Source: Mycobacterium sp. OTB74
GTDB lineage: Bacteria; Actinomycetota; Actinomycetes; Mycobacteriales; Mycobacteriaceae
DNA: 64,000 nucleotides
Direction of reading: 5' to 3'
NCBI RefSeq assembly: GCF_029892685.1
Contig: NZ_JARXVD010000001.1
Coordinates: forward strand, 310,001 to 374,000
Shown here: positions 34,652 through 43,421 of the stretch, one piece after another
Position numbering within the stretch: position 1 is the stretch's first letter
Layout: every line of letters starts with the position of its first letter
Notes under the pieces: generated by a model
Told to the model about the DNA's origin: nothing
What the model saw: the letters and a program-made list of their open reading frames with translations, nothing else
The model's database searches: none
Program-made: the position numbers and the translations under genes

Positions 34652-35805
34652 ACCGCAGTCAATACCATTGCTGCGCATTGTGGGTAGACGCCACTGGCGA
34701 CCACCGCGGTCCGGGCACCGGGAATCTGTCGCTGGTCACATTGACCACGGAGCTGAAGCACGGCCTCGTTCAGGAAGCCGATTCCGTGTAGCCGGCCCTC
34801 CGCGAGCTGACCACCGGCGGTGTTGAGTGGGAAATCACCGCCGGGTGCAAGACGGCTGCCATCACCGACCCAGTCGCCGAATTCGCCTCGCCCGCAGGCT
34901 CCGAGAGCCTCGATCCACCCCACGGTGACTGGCGTGAAACCGTCGTAGAGTTGCGCGACATCAATATCAGCCATGGTGAGCGAAGATCGCTGCCAGAGTC
35001 GCTTGGCGCATTCGAACATGCCGCCGTAGAGGAAGTCGACGTCGAACACCCAGTCCGCGCCGCGTCCGGTGGCATATGTCATCGCGTCGACCAGCACGGC
35101 TGGCTGGCGCAGATCCTTCGCGCGTTCGGCCGTGGTGATGACGGTGGCCACCGCCCCGTTCACCGGATAATCGCAGTCGAGCACGCGCAGCGGATCGACC
35201 ACCATCCGTGAGGACAGATAGTCGTCCATGGTCAACTCATCACGTAGCACAGCTCGCGGGTTCAGCGCGGACCACCGCCGCGCGTTGACGGCGATGTGGC
35301 CGAAATCGTCTTCGGGCCTGCGGTATTCGTCCATCCAGCGGCGCTTCTTGAGCGCGAGGTTCACCAGGATCCCACCGAGATAGCCATAGGGAGTGAGGAA
35401 TTGGTCGCGCCCACCGATTTCGTCGGGGCCGGCTGCGACACCGCCCTGGTGGCCGGCGGCGCGTGTCAGGCAGCGGAAGACGAGCACGGTTTCGCACACA
35501 CCGGACGCGACGGCCATCACCCCGGCCAGTGGCCCGGCCAAACCCGATGGATTCGAGGCCATGATGTCGGCGAACGCCGCCAGGTCGGGCACGCCCAGTA
35601 ACCGGGCCATGTCCTGCGCCCCGGGAGATTCCGGTCCGAATTTGTACTCGAACATGCCGTCGATGTCGGTGGTGCGCAATCCGGCGTCCGACAACGCCGC
35701 CGTGGCCGCGGCGATCGCAAGCGAATACGGATGTGGCTCGCCTTTGCGGCTCAGTTCGGAGTAGCCGACACCGGCTATGGCGACCGGGCGGGTCAACGAT
35801 GTCAT
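34648..35805 (-). CDS. Thiolase-fold (lipid-transfer/Ltp2-like) enzyme
   Basis: A 385-residue thiolase-superfamily protein similar in layout to SCP2-thiolases and to Ltp2-type retro-aldolases of steroid side-chain degradation. Visible blocks are VAIAGVGYSELSRKG, DIDVAQLYDGFTPVTVGWIE and NTAGGQLAEGRLHGIGF. A classical thiolase CxG nucleophile context is not evident, and a DUF35 protein precedes it directly, which favours an Ltp2-like aldolase or acyl-CoA lyase. ATG 35805 overlaps the DUF35 stop. A second such pair is at 59764-61340. Confidence 0.82.
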   Translation of the reverse strand: MTSLTRPVAIAGVGYSELSRKGEPHPYSLAIAAATAALSDAGLRTTDIDGMFEYKFGPESPGAQDMARLLGVPDLAAFADIMASNPSGLAGPLAGVMAVASGVCETVLVFRCLTRAAGHQGGVAAGPDEIGGRDQFLTPYGYLGGILVNLALKKRRWMDEYRRPEDDFGHIAVNARRWSALNPRAVLRDELTMDDYLSSRMVVDPLRVLDCDYPVNGAVATVITTAERAKDLRQPAVLVDAMTYATGRGADWVFDVDFLYGGMFECAKRLWQRSSLTMADIDVAQLYDGFTPVTVGWIEALGACGRGEFGDWVGDGSRLAPGGDFPLNTAGGQLAEGRLHGIGFLNEAVLQLRGQCDQRQIPGARTAVVASGVYPQCAAMVLTAV

Positions 35806-36242
35806 CGGAGGGCCAACCTGAATTGGGGCAGGGTGACTTTTCCCCGCTGTTCGTAGGTGACTTCGACGGGCATGCCGCACGACAATGTGGTTCCGTCGGG
35901 GACGTCGACGAGGTTGGTCAGCAACCGAAGCCCGGGCTGCTCCTCAAGTTCGACGAGTACGACGACGTAGGGGACGGCGTCCACAAACCCGGCGTGTAAA
36001 GGTCGTTCAACTGTCGCGTAGGAGTAGATGACGCCGCGGCCACTGAGTTCGGCTTCCTCGAATTCCTGTGCCTGGCAGGCAATGCAGCACACCTCGGGCG
36101 GATACTGCAGATTTGAGCATGATGAGCAGCGCTGCAGCACGAGCCGTTGGTCGGCTGCCGCGTTCCAGAAGAACCCGCTGACATCGTCAGGTGCCGGCAC
36201 CGGTCGACGGTCGGTCGACGAGCTGGCATCCAGCGCAGTCAC
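35802..36242 (-). CDS. DUF35 / OB-fold Zn-ribbon protein, partner of the thiolase-fold enzyme
   Basis: A 146-residue protein with an N-terminal rubredoxin-like zinc ribbon (LQRCSSCSNLQYPPEVCCIAC, two Cys pairs, shown here in part) and a C-terminal OB fold (GRGVIYSYATVERPL, VLVELEEQPGLRLLTNLVD). DUF35 proteins bind acyl-CoA and pair with thiolase-fold enzymes, as in ChsH2-Ltp2. GTG 36242 was preferred because AGGAG precedes it by four bases; an in-frame GTG also lies at 36254. It is the first gene of an eight-gene operon reading to 28630. Confidence 0.85.
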   Translation of the reverse strand: MTALDASSSTDRRPVPAPDDVSGFFWNAAADQRLVLQRCSSCSNLQYPPEVCCIACQAQEFEEAELSGRGVIYSYATVERPLHAGFVDAVPYVVVLVELEEQPGLRLLTNLVDVPDGTTLSCGMPVEVTYEQRGKVTLPQFRLALR

Positions 36243-36269
36243 GGCACTCCTCACTTAGTAGATGCACCC

Positions 36270-36298
36270 ACCTAACCTAAAGGCAATGACATAGTCAA
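36270..36298 (-). promoter_or_regulatory. Promoter A with shared TTGACT element
   Basis: On the minus strand: -35 TTGACT (36293-36298), 17-bp spacer, -10 TTAGGT (36270-36275), giving a start near 36263 and a leader of about 20 nt. It carries AAATAGTTGACT, shared with four other sites, but ATGTC replaces the usual CGGTC. Here ATAGTTGACTAT is close to palindromic (10 of 12), so it may be an operator overlapping the -35. Confidence 0.6.
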
Positions 36299-36450
36299 CT
36301 ATTTAATGGTCCTTGGATGCCCGCTGCCTCGGGCCTGTGTGAGCCAGGACCTTGAGTTATCGACCGCTGGTGTCGGAAAGCGACGTCTCGGAGCACCCGG
36401 GAATTCAAAAATGTTAGATACCAGTATGTTTCGAACTGGCAGCGGTAGCC

Positions 36451-36642
36451 TCAGTCGAGGATGATGGCCTGTTCGGGACACGACTGCGCAGCTTCGCGGG
36501 CCAGTGCTTCCAGTGTGGCCGGCACCGTTTCGGTCCGGGCGGACGAACTGCCGTCGATGTCACTGAGCTCGAACAGGTCGGGCGCGATCATGGCGCACAG
36601 GGTGTGACCCTGGCAGCGATGTGCATCAACCCGAATCCTCAC
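36451..36642 (-). CDS. P450-associated ferredoxin (3Fe-4S type)
   Basis: A 63-residue electron carrier. Motif CQGHTLCAMIAPDLFEL: the second cysteine of the usual CxxCxxC is His, as in mycobacterial ferredoxins that serve cytochromes P450. A final Cys lies in SCPEQAI. The GTG start 36642 has GGGAGAG just before it. The three P450s encoded nearby are its likely clients; no ferredoxin reductase is present in the window. It is transcribed alone from promoter B. Confidence 0.92.
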   Translation of the reverse strand: MRIRVDAHRCQGHTLCAMIAPDLFELSDIDGSSSARTETVPATLEALAREAAQSCPEQAIILD

Positions 36643-36673
36643 GGCTCTCCCTTCGGTTTGCGGCTCCGAAAAA

Positions 36674-36708
36674 ACCTAACCGCAGACAGACGACCGAGTC
36701 AACTATTT
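36674..36708 (-). promoter_or_regulatory. Promoter B with shared TTGACT element
   Basis: Minus strand: AAATAGTTGACTCGGTC begins at 36708, -35 TTGACT at 36697-36702, 17-bp spacer, -10 TTAGGT at 36674-36679. It drives the ferredoxin gene with a leader of about 25 nt. The same interval must also hold the promoter of the divergent aldehyde dehydrogenase operon. Confidence 0.6.
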
Positions 36709-36793
36709 TCGTGTTATCGTCGCGTCGCCATTGGGCCGGGGTGCTTGGGCGCCCATATCGAACCCATGCGAACCATGAATGCGGGAGGCATCG

Positions 36794-38257
36794 ATGCCAG
36801 TTCAGAACGCAGCCGCAAACCGGCAGTTGCTCATTGACGGTCAATTGGTTGGAGCCGAGAACGGCCGGGTATTCGCGTCGGTCAACCCGGCGAACTGCGA
36901 AGTCATCGGCCATGCACCCGATGCATCAGAGGACGACGCGCTCAGCGCCGTGGCTGCGGCTCGGCGGGCGTTCGACACCACGGCATGGTCCACCGATATC
37001 GAGCTGCGCAGCCGTTGCCTCCATCAGTTGCACAAAGCCTTGCTGGAACACCGCGAGGAGCTTCGAGACCTGACTATCGCCGAGGTCGGTGCGACCCGGA
37101 TACTGACCGAAGGCCCACAGCTGGACAATCCGATCAATGTGGTCGATTACTACGCGGACCTGCTCAAAAAGTACGAATTCGTCGAGGATCTCGGCATTGT
37201 CGAGAGTAGAGGTCAGCATCATCGCCGCTGGCTGGAAAAGGAAGCCGCCGGTGTTGTCGCGGCGATAATCGCCTACAACTATCCCAACCAACTGGCCCTG
37301 GCCAAACTCGCACCCGCGTTGGCGGCCGGCTGCACCGTGGTGCTCAAGGGTGCGCCCGACACCCCGCTCGTCACTCTGGCGATCGGCGAGATTGTTGCCA
37401 AGTACACCGATATCCCTGCCGGTGTGGTCAACGTCATCAGCGGTGCCGACCCGCAGGTCGGTGCGGTGCTGACCACCAGCCCGGACGTGGATGTGGTGAC
37501 CTTCACCGGTTCCACCCCGACTGGCAAGCGAATAATGGCGGCGGCCAGCGGGACGCTCAAGAGGGTGTTCCTCGAACTCGGTGGTAAGTCGGCGATGATC
37601 GTGCTCGATGACGCCGACTTCGCAAGTGCGGCAATGATGTCCGCGTTCATGACGACCTCGCACGCTGGCCAGGGCTGTGCCCTGATGACCCGGATGTTGG
37701 TGCCGCGTAAACACCATGACGAGATTGTCGGGATGCTCGCGCAGAATTTCGGCATGGTGACCTACGGGGACCCGGCCGATCCGGCCAATTACATGGGCCC
37801 GCTGATCACCGATCGCCAGCGCGACAAGGTCGACGCCATGGTGCAGAAGGCGATCGCCGAAGGCGCAACGCTGGTCACCGGCGGTAAAAAGGTGGACCCC
37901 GGTTACTTCTACGAGCCCACTCTGCTGACGAATGTCGATCCGCATAGCGACATCGCCCGAGAGGAGGTGTTCGGACCGGTGCTCGTCGTCCTCCCATACG
38001 AAGATGATGACGACGCGGTGCGCATCGCCAACGATTCGATCTACGGGCTCTCCGGTGGGGTGTTCGGCACCCAGGACAGAGCGATAGCGGTGGCCCGCAG
38101 GATTCGCACCGGCACCCTGTGCGTCAACGGCGGTGACTACTCGGGCCCCGACTGTCCATTCGGCGGCTACAAACAATCCGGTATCGGCCGCGAGCTGGGA
38201 GTTGCCGGGCTCGAAGAGTTCCTGGAACGCAAGACCATCGCGGTAGCGGTTCAATGA
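36794..38257 (+). CDS. Aldehyde dehydrogenase family protein
   Basis: A 487-residue NAD(P)-dependent aldehyde dehydrogenase of normal length. It has the cofactor-binding FTGSTPTGKRIM, the general base in FLELGGKSAMIVLDDAD and the catalytic Cys in AGQGCALMTRMLV (about residue 297). The C-terminal block PFGGYKQSGIGRE is present. It would oxidise an aldehyde made by P450 or SDR action to a carboxylate, which the next two genes could couple to CoA. ATG 36794 has GGGAGG in front. Its stop overlaps the next start by 4 bp. Confidence 0.93.
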   Translation: MPVQNAAANRQLLIDGQLVGAENGRVFASVNPANCEVIGHAPDASEDDALSAVAAARRAFDTTAWSTDIELRSRCLHQLHKALLEHREELRDLTIAEVGATRILTEGPQLDNPINVVDYYADLLKKYEFVEDLGIVESRGQHHRRWLEKEAAGVVAAIIAYNYPNQLALAKLAPALAAGCTVVLKGAPDTPLVTLAIGEIVAKYTDIPAGVVNVISGADPQVGAVLTTSPDVDVVTFTGSTPTGKRIMAAASGTLKRVFLELGGKSAMIVLDDADFASAAMMSAFMTTSHAGQGCALMTRMLVPRKHHDEIVGMLAQNFGMVTYGDPADPANYMGPLITDRQRDKVDAMVQKAIAEGATLVTGGKKVDPGYFYEPTLLTNVDPHSDIAREEVFGPVLVVLPYEDDDDAVRIANDSIYGLSGGVFGTQDRAIAVARRIRTGTLCVNGGDYSGPDCPFGGYKQSGIGRELGVAGLEEFLERKTIAVAVQ

Positions 38258-39459
38258 AGCCACTCAAGGGGTTTCGGGTTTTGGAAGCGGCCATGTACGG
38301 GTTCGTCCCGATGGCCGGCGCGGTGTTGGCCGAGTGGGGCGCCGATGTGGTGAAGGTCGAACACGCCGTCACTGGAGACCCGCAGCGCGGACTGCGTCAG
38401 ATCGGCGCCTTGGTGGTTGATGGTGAGCCGAATCCGAACGTAGACAACGCCAACCGCGGCAAACGCAGCATCGGATTGGATATGTCGGTCTCGGAGGGCC
38501 GGGAGGTGCTCTACGATCTGGCCAGGCGAGCGGATGTGTTCCTGACGAGTTTTCTGCCCGAGGCGCGGACGAAGTTCGGTATCGATGTGGACGATATCCG
38601 CGCGGTCAACCCGAACATCATCTACGCCAGGGGCAGTGCGCTCGGGCCGCGGGGACCGGAGTCCGACAAAGGCGGCTACGACATGACGGCGTTCTGGTGC
38701 CGCGCCGGAGCCGCAGCCACGATCACGCCACCGGAGATCGACGGCATGATCAGCCTGCCGGGTCCGGCATATGGTGACACCATCTCTGGCACCAACCTGG
38801 CCGGTGGCGTAGCAGCGGCCCTGCTCCAGCGGGAACGCACTGGCGAACCCGCCGTGGTCGACGTATCCCTCTTGGGCAGCGGCATCTGGGCTATGGGCCA
38901 TACCATCGCGCTGACCAATCATCTCGATCAGAGGCTTGTGGCCCAGCCGCCTGGTGCGAACCGATCTCCGAACAATCCGTTGGTCGGCCTCTACGCCACG
39001 GCAGACGACCGTTACATCTCGTTCGTGATGATGCAGCCGACGAAATTCTGGGCCGACGTGTGTCGGCACATGGATTTGCCTGAGCTGGTTGATGATCCGC
39101 GGTTCAGCAGCGCCGAATCCATCGCGGCCCACACCGCAGAGGCGGCCGAGATTCTCGCCAAGACAATGGCCACCCGCACACTTGCACAGTGGTCGCACCG
39201 GTTCTCCACATTGTCCGGGCCGTGGGCGCCGGTGCAGGACACCCTCCAAGTCGCCCACGATGTGCAGGTGCGGGCCAACGAATACCTGCTGCGGGCAGGC
39301 GAATTGGAGTTGGTTGCCAACCCGGTGCAGTTCGAGCTCGCAGCCCCCGATACCGTCCCGGCGCCGAAATTCGCTGAGCAGACCGACGGGATTCTTGAAG
39401 AGCTTGGCCTGGACTGGGACCGGATCATCGAACTCAAGACGCGCGGCGCGGTGACCTGA
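38254..39459 (+). CDS. CaiB/BaiF family III CoA-transferase
   Basis: A 401-residue CoA-transferase. Family blocks: KGFRVLEAAMYGFVPMAGAV at the N-terminus, LAEWGADVVKVE, NRGKRSIGLDMS, and the probable catalytic Asp in GPAYGDTISGTNLAGG (about residue 173). It moves CoA from a donor thioester to the pathway acid without ATP. Its presence next to an acyl-CoA synthetase suggests two CoA-activation steps or two different acids. Overlaps both neighbours by 1-4 bases. Confidence 0.92.
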   Translation: MKPLKGFRVLEAAMYGFVPMAGAVLAEWGADVVKVEHAVTGDPQRGLRQIGALVVDGEPNPNVDNANRGKRSIGLDMSVSEGREVLYDLARRADVFLTSFLPEARTKFGIDVDDIRAVNPNIIYARGSALGPRGPESDKGGYDMTAFWCRAGAAATITPPEIDGMISLPGPAYGDTISGTNLAGGVAAALLQRERTGEPAVVDVSLLGSGIWAMGHTIALTNHLDQRLVAQPPGANRSPNNPLVGLYATADDRYISFVMMQPTKFWADVCRHMDLPELVDDPRFSSAESIAAHTAEAAEILAKTMATRTLAQWSHRFSTLSGPWAPVQDTLQVAHDVQVRANEYLLRAGELELVANPVQFELAAPDTVPAPKFAEQTDGILEELGLDWDRIIELKTRGAVT

Positions 39460-41003
39460 TGACGAACACCCTGCCGATGTCTCCCCACTGGTACGGAGCG
39501 CACACACCAGAAGTGTCCGCGATCATCATGGGCCGCAGCGGTGAGACGGTCACGTACGCGCAACTCGATGAGCGGTCGAGCCGATTCGCCAGTGTGCTGC
39601 GTCGGCGCGGGCTGCGCGTCGGCGACCACATAGCGCTCCTACTGGCTAACGACCGCGCATTTCTGGAGGTGGCGTGGGCAGCGCAGCGCGCCGGCCTGTA
39701 CTACACGGCCATCAACAGCCACTTGCGCTGCGCCGAAGTGCAGTACGTTCTCGACGACTGCGGGGCCGCGGCCCTGGTGTCCAGCGCAGACCTGGCTGAT
39801 GTCGTTGCAGGGCTGGATGTTTCGAAGGTGCCGGTACGCGTCAGCACCCATGGTGAACTTGCAGGATTCGAGCGTTACGAAGATGTGCTGACGGATTCAT
39901 CGCTGCCGCTGGATAACCAGTGCGAAGGCCGCGAGATGCTCTACTCGTCGGGCACCACCGGATTTCCCAAAGGCGTGCGTAAGCCGCTGCCCGGCACGAC
40001 GTTCGGGGACCAGAACTCGGTACCCGCGCAGATCGCGCTGACCATGACGACGGGCGGCGACCCGAATGCGGTGTACCTGTGCCCGGCGCCGCTGTACCAC
40101 TCGGCGCCCCTTGTGGGTTCGATGTCGTGGCAGCGGGTCGGTGGCACTGTTGTGGTGATGGAGAAGTTCGACCCCCGGGAGTGTCTCGAACTCATCGAGC
40201 AGTACAGGATCACCGATGCGCAGTTCGTCCCGACGATGTTCGTCAGGATGCTTCGGCTGCCGCAGGAGGTCCGCTCCCGCTATGACCTGTCGAGCATGCG
40301 CCGGGTGCTGCACACCGGAGCGCCGTGCCCGGTCAAGGTCAAACAGCAGATGCTCGACTGGTGGGGTCCGATCATCGATGAATACTATTCAGGCACAGAA
40401 GATCTTGGTTCCACATTCATCTCAGCTGCGGAATGGCTGGAGCACCCCGGGTCTGTGGGGCGTCCGCTGGACGAATGTCATATCACCGGATCTGACGGTC
40501 GGGAACTCGGGCCCGGCGAAGTGGGCTCGGTGTACTTCGCCGGCGGCCGGCCGTTCGAGTACCACAACGACCCTGGCAAGACGGATTCGGTGGCCAACGA
40601 AAAGGGATGGCGCACATTGGGTGATGTCGGATATCTGGACGAGGACGGCTATCTCTATCTGACCGACCGCAAGGCTCACATGATCATCTCCGGCGGTGTG
40701 AACATCTACCCGCAGGAAGCTGAAGACGTGCTTGCCGGCCACCCTGCGGTGACCGATGTCGCGGTCATCGGGGTTCCGGATGAAGAGATGGGCGAGGCTG
40801 TGAAAGCGGTTGTGCAGCTTACTGATCAATCGTGCGTGTCGGAAGCCGAGCTGGTCGACTATTGCCGCGCGCAACTGGCAACGTACAAGTGCCCCAGAAC
40901 CGTCGAATTCGTCGAGGATCTGCCTCGTGATCCCAACGGCAAGCTCTACAAACGGCTACTGCGCGAAAAGTACTGGGCGGGGCGCCAATCGCGGGTGATC
41001 TGA
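39459..41003 (+). CDS. Acyl-CoA synthetase (FadD-type)
   Basis: A 514-residue ANL-superfamily ligase. ATP loop YSSGTTGFPKGVRK (about residue 165), acyl-pocket/adenine region YYSGTEDLGSTF, hinge YLTDRKAHMIISGGVNIYP and catalytic Lys in DPNGKLYKRLLR are all present. It activates a carboxylic acid with ATP and CoA. It is the last gene of the operon starting at 36794 and is convergent with the P450 at 41013. The substrate is not predictable; chain-length selective features are not obvious. Confidence 0.93.
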   Translation: MTNTLPMSPHWYGAHTPEVSAIIMGRSGETVTYAQLDERSSRFASVLRRRGLRVGDHIALLLANDRAFLEVAWAAQRAGLYYTAINSHLRCAEVQYVLDDCGAAALVSSADLADVVAGLDVSKVPVRVSTHGELAGFERYEDVLTDSSLPLDNQCEGREMLYSSGTTGFPKGVRKPLPGTTFGDQNSVPAQIALTMTTGGDPNAVYLCPAPLYHSAPLVGSMSWQRVGGTVVVMEKFDPRECLELIEQYRITDAQFVPTMFVRMLRLPQEVRSRYDLSSMRRVLHTGAPCPVKVKQQMLDWWGPIIDEYYSGTEDLGSTFISAAEWLEHPGSVGRPLDECHITGSDGRELGPGEVGSVYFAGGRPFEYHNDPGKTDSVANEKGWRTLGDVGYLDEDGYLYLTDRKAHMIISGGVNIYPQEAEDVLAGHPAVTDVAVIGVPDEEMGEAVKAVVQLTDQSCVSEAELVDYCRAQLATYKCPRTVEFVEDLPRDPNGKLYKRLLREKYWAGRQSRVI

Positions 41004-41012
41004 ACCGCTGCC

Positions 41013-42377
41013 TCAATCGACGACGGCTTGCCCTTTGAATTCGGTGATGGGGCGGGCCAACCGTTGTTCCTCGCAGATGTGCTGGAGCCGGTCAAGTGTT
41101 TCTTCAAGTCCGGCACCGGATTTGGGCTGCGGCGTAAAGGTGGCCGGGAGTTGACGCATTCCCTGGATGGTTCCGATGGTGTCGTAGTGGACGGTGCGGT
41201 CGGGGTCGCAGTGGTAGTCGGGCATCCGGTCCAGCACGCCGGTGAGCATCGACTTGAACACTACGCGCGCGAGGTTCGACCCGATGCACCGGTGCGCGCC
41301 CAGACCGAAGGCGAAGTGCCGGTTGTGGGTGCGGTCCAGGACGATCTGATCGGGCCGCTCGAACAGCACGGGATCGCGGTTGGCGAAGGCCCAGGAAATA
41401 TAGACCCGATCACCCTCTTTGAAGTCGACACCCATCAGCTCGATATCGGTGTCCATCGTTCGTCCGTCACCAGGTGCCGGTGCGTAGAACCGCAGGAATT
41501 CCTCAGTCGCCGAATCCAATAGCGTGTCTTGTTCGTTGACCAGCCGTGCCCGCTCGGCGGGATTCTCCGAGAGCCATTCCAATGAATGGGCGGTCAACGC
41601 GGTCGTGGTGTCGAACCCGCCGCCGATCAACAGGTTCATCATTCCCAGGAGTTCCATCTCGGGCGGCGCTTCGCCGTCGATTTTCACTCGGGTCAAAGAT
41701 TCGATGATGCCGGGCCGCGGGTTTTCCCTGATCGCGGCGAGGTTGTTCATCATGTCCATGCCCATTTCCACGTACTGCTGCATGATGCGTGGACGATCGG
41801 GCGAATCCGGTTTCGTATAGACGAAGGCATGCGTGGGTTCGCTGTAGATGGCCCAGTTCTGAATGGGGATGCCCAGCATGGCCAGGGTCAGCACGGCCGG
41901 CACCACGTTGGCGAGGTCGTCGACGAAATCGATTTCGCCGCTCTCGATTTTCTCGTCAAGGCAGGCGCGCACGACTTCGTCGATCAATGGCTCCCACCGT
42001 TTCACCGCTGCCGGTGACAGATACGGGTTGAGCGCGCTGCGATAGGTCCGGTGCTCTTGGCCGTCCATCTCCAGCATTCCGCCGCGTACGCCCGCCGCCT
42101 CATCCGGCAGTGGAATAGAGATGCCCTTGTACCCGCGTTTGGTGCCGTCGATGTCATGTTCGTTCGAGATGTGTGGACAGCGGGCCAGTTCGAATACGGC
42201 ATCGCTGCCGCCGGCCACCCAGTACCCGCCGTACGTGTCATTCCAGGCAACGGGACACCGCTGGTGCATGTCTGCGGCGATATCGCGGAATCGTTCACGG
42301 AATTCGGGTGTGTGGCGGTCGAATTCGATCCGCGGCTGCTTACGCTGATCGTTGTCCACGATGTCGTCAATGGTCAC
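41013..42377 (-). CDS. Cytochrome P450 (1)
   Basis: A 454-residue haem monooxygenase, soluble. The haem-Cys motif is FAFGLGAHRCIGSNLARVVF (about residue 363), the I-helix oxygen-binding region is LLIGGGFDTTTALTAHSLE, and the ExxR is EEFLRFYAP. It is longer than the other two P450s here, with extra residues at both ends. The ferredoxin at 36451 is a likely electron donor. It may be driven by promoter element C, though the -10 there is weak. Confidence 0.94.
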   Translation of the reverse strand: MTIDDIVDNDQRKQPRIEFDRHTPEFRERFRDIAADMHQRCPVAWNDTYGGYWVAGGSDAVFELARCPHISNEHDIDGTKRGYKGISIPLPDEAAGVRGGMLEMDGQEHRTYRSALNPYLSPAAVKRWEPLIDEVVRACLDEKIESGEIDFVDDLANVVPAVLTLAMLGIPIQNWAIYSEPTHAFVYTKPDSPDRPRIMQQYVEMGMDMMNNLAAIRENPRPGIIESLTRVKIDGEAPPEMELLGMMNLLIGGGFDTTTALTAHSLEWLSENPAERARLVNEQDTLLDSATEEFLRFYAPAPGDGRTMDTDIELMGVDFKEGDRVYISWAFANRDPVLFERPDQIVLDRTHNRHFAFGLGAHRCIGSNLARVVFKSMLTGVLDRMPDYHCDPDRTVHYDTIGTIQGMRQLPATFTPQPKSGAGLEETLDRLQHICEEQRLARPITEFKGQAVVD

Positions 42378-42520
42378 GGCGTGCTCCTAGGTTTCGGTTG
42401 TGGTACTCACCTGCGCCGTTTACTGGCGGCCGACTTCGAGTTCGTTCCGTCTTGAAGTCCCAGGCCATTCAACTTCGTGCGCAACGGGATACGAGAGTCG
42501 TTCGGTGACACTTTTCCACA

Positions 42521-42555
42521 AATTGATCGTGTATAACAGACCGAGTCAACTATTT
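42521..42555 (-). promoter_or_regulatory. Shared TTGACT element, site C
   Basis: Minus strand AAATAGTTGACTCGGTC from 42555; -35-like TTGACT at 42544-42549. The hexamer 17 bp on is TCAATT, a poor -10, so at this site the conserved block may act mainly as an operator. It lies between P450 1 (minus) and an SDR (plus), 144 bp from the P450 start and 63 bp from the SDR start. Confidence 0.45.
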
Positions 42556-42617
42556 TCTGCTGGCTGCCCGAGGGTGGCCGCTGACAACGCACGGCCGGTG
42601 CGGGCGAAGGGAAACCA

Positions 42618-43421
42618 ATGAACCTCGAAGGGCGGGTGGCGTTGGTGACGGGTGGTGGTTCGGGTATCGGTCGGGCCACCGCACAACTCCTGGCGTCGCG
42701 GGGGATGCGGGTGTGCGTTGTGGATATCGACGAACGTGCTGCCGCAGCGGTTGCCGAGTCGATCGATGGCGTGGGTTTGGGATGTGACGTCTCCGATCCC
42801 GAACAGGTCGACGCGACGTTCGTTGAGTGTGCGCGTGAGTTGGGGAGCGTGGATCTGGCCTTTCTCAACGCGGGTATCAGCATTCGCTGGTCAGGAGACA
42901 TTGCCACGCTCGACATCGCTGACTATCGGCGCTCGGTCGGGGTGAACCTCGACGGCGTGGTGTTCGGTGTGCGCTCGGCTGTCCGGACCATGCGGAACTG
43001 CCCAGTCGACATTGAGCGGGCGATCGTGGCGACCGCTTCGTTGGCGGGCATCCTTCCCTGGCATCCGGACGCCGTGTACTCGCTGGGCAAGCATGCGGTG
43101 GTCGGCTTCATGCGCGCGATCGCGCCAAATCTGGCTGCGGAAGGCATTGCGGTGCACACCATATGTCCGGGCATAGCCGAAACCGGCTTGCTCGGCGATC
43201 GACGTCCGTTGGTGGAAGGCGCCGGGGTGCCGGTGATGGAATCTGACGCAGTCGCCGATGCCGTGCTCGTCGCGGCCACGGCGCCGCCCGATGCCACCGG
43301 TTCGACATGGGTCGTGCAACACGGAAAGCCGCCTTGGGCAGTGCAATTCCCCGATGTTCCGGGGCCGGACGGCCGGCTCAACGTGCCGGTGCGCAACAGG
43401 GGGATCAGCTCACCGGCGTGA
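42618..43421 (+). CDS. SDR family oxidoreductase
   Basis: A 267-residue short-chain dehydrogenase with TGGGSGIGRATAQLL (residues 11-25), an Asp after beta2 (CVVDIDERA) implying NAD, NAG (FLNAGISIRW) and the catalytic YSLGKHAVVGF. The C-terminal 40 residues are unusually Pro/Gly-rich (WAVQFPDVPGPDGRLNVPVR). Its 3' end overlaps the 3' end of the convergent P450 by 17 bp. An alcohol dehydrogenase step after P450 hydroxylation is plausible. Confidence 0.88.
   Translation: MNLEGRVALVTGGGSGIGRATAQLLASRGMRVCVVDIDERAAAAVAESIDGVGLGCDVSDPEQVDATFVECARELGSVDLAFLNAGISIRWSGDIATLDIADYRRSVGVNLDGVVFGVRSAVRTMRNCPVDIERAIVATASLAGILPWHPDAVYSLGKHAVVGFMRAIAPNLAAEGIAVHTICPGIAETGLLGDRRPLVEGAGVPVMESDAVADAVLVAATAPPDATGSTWVVQHGKPPWAVQFPDVPGPDGRLNVPVRNRGISSPA

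Noticed and set aside
36265..36282. CCTAACCTAA near promoter A as an IdeR half-site
   Set aside because: Only one half is present, and the sequence coincides with the -10 TTAGGT of promoter A on the minus strand. The promoter reading explains it, and the same hexamer recurs at the other sites.
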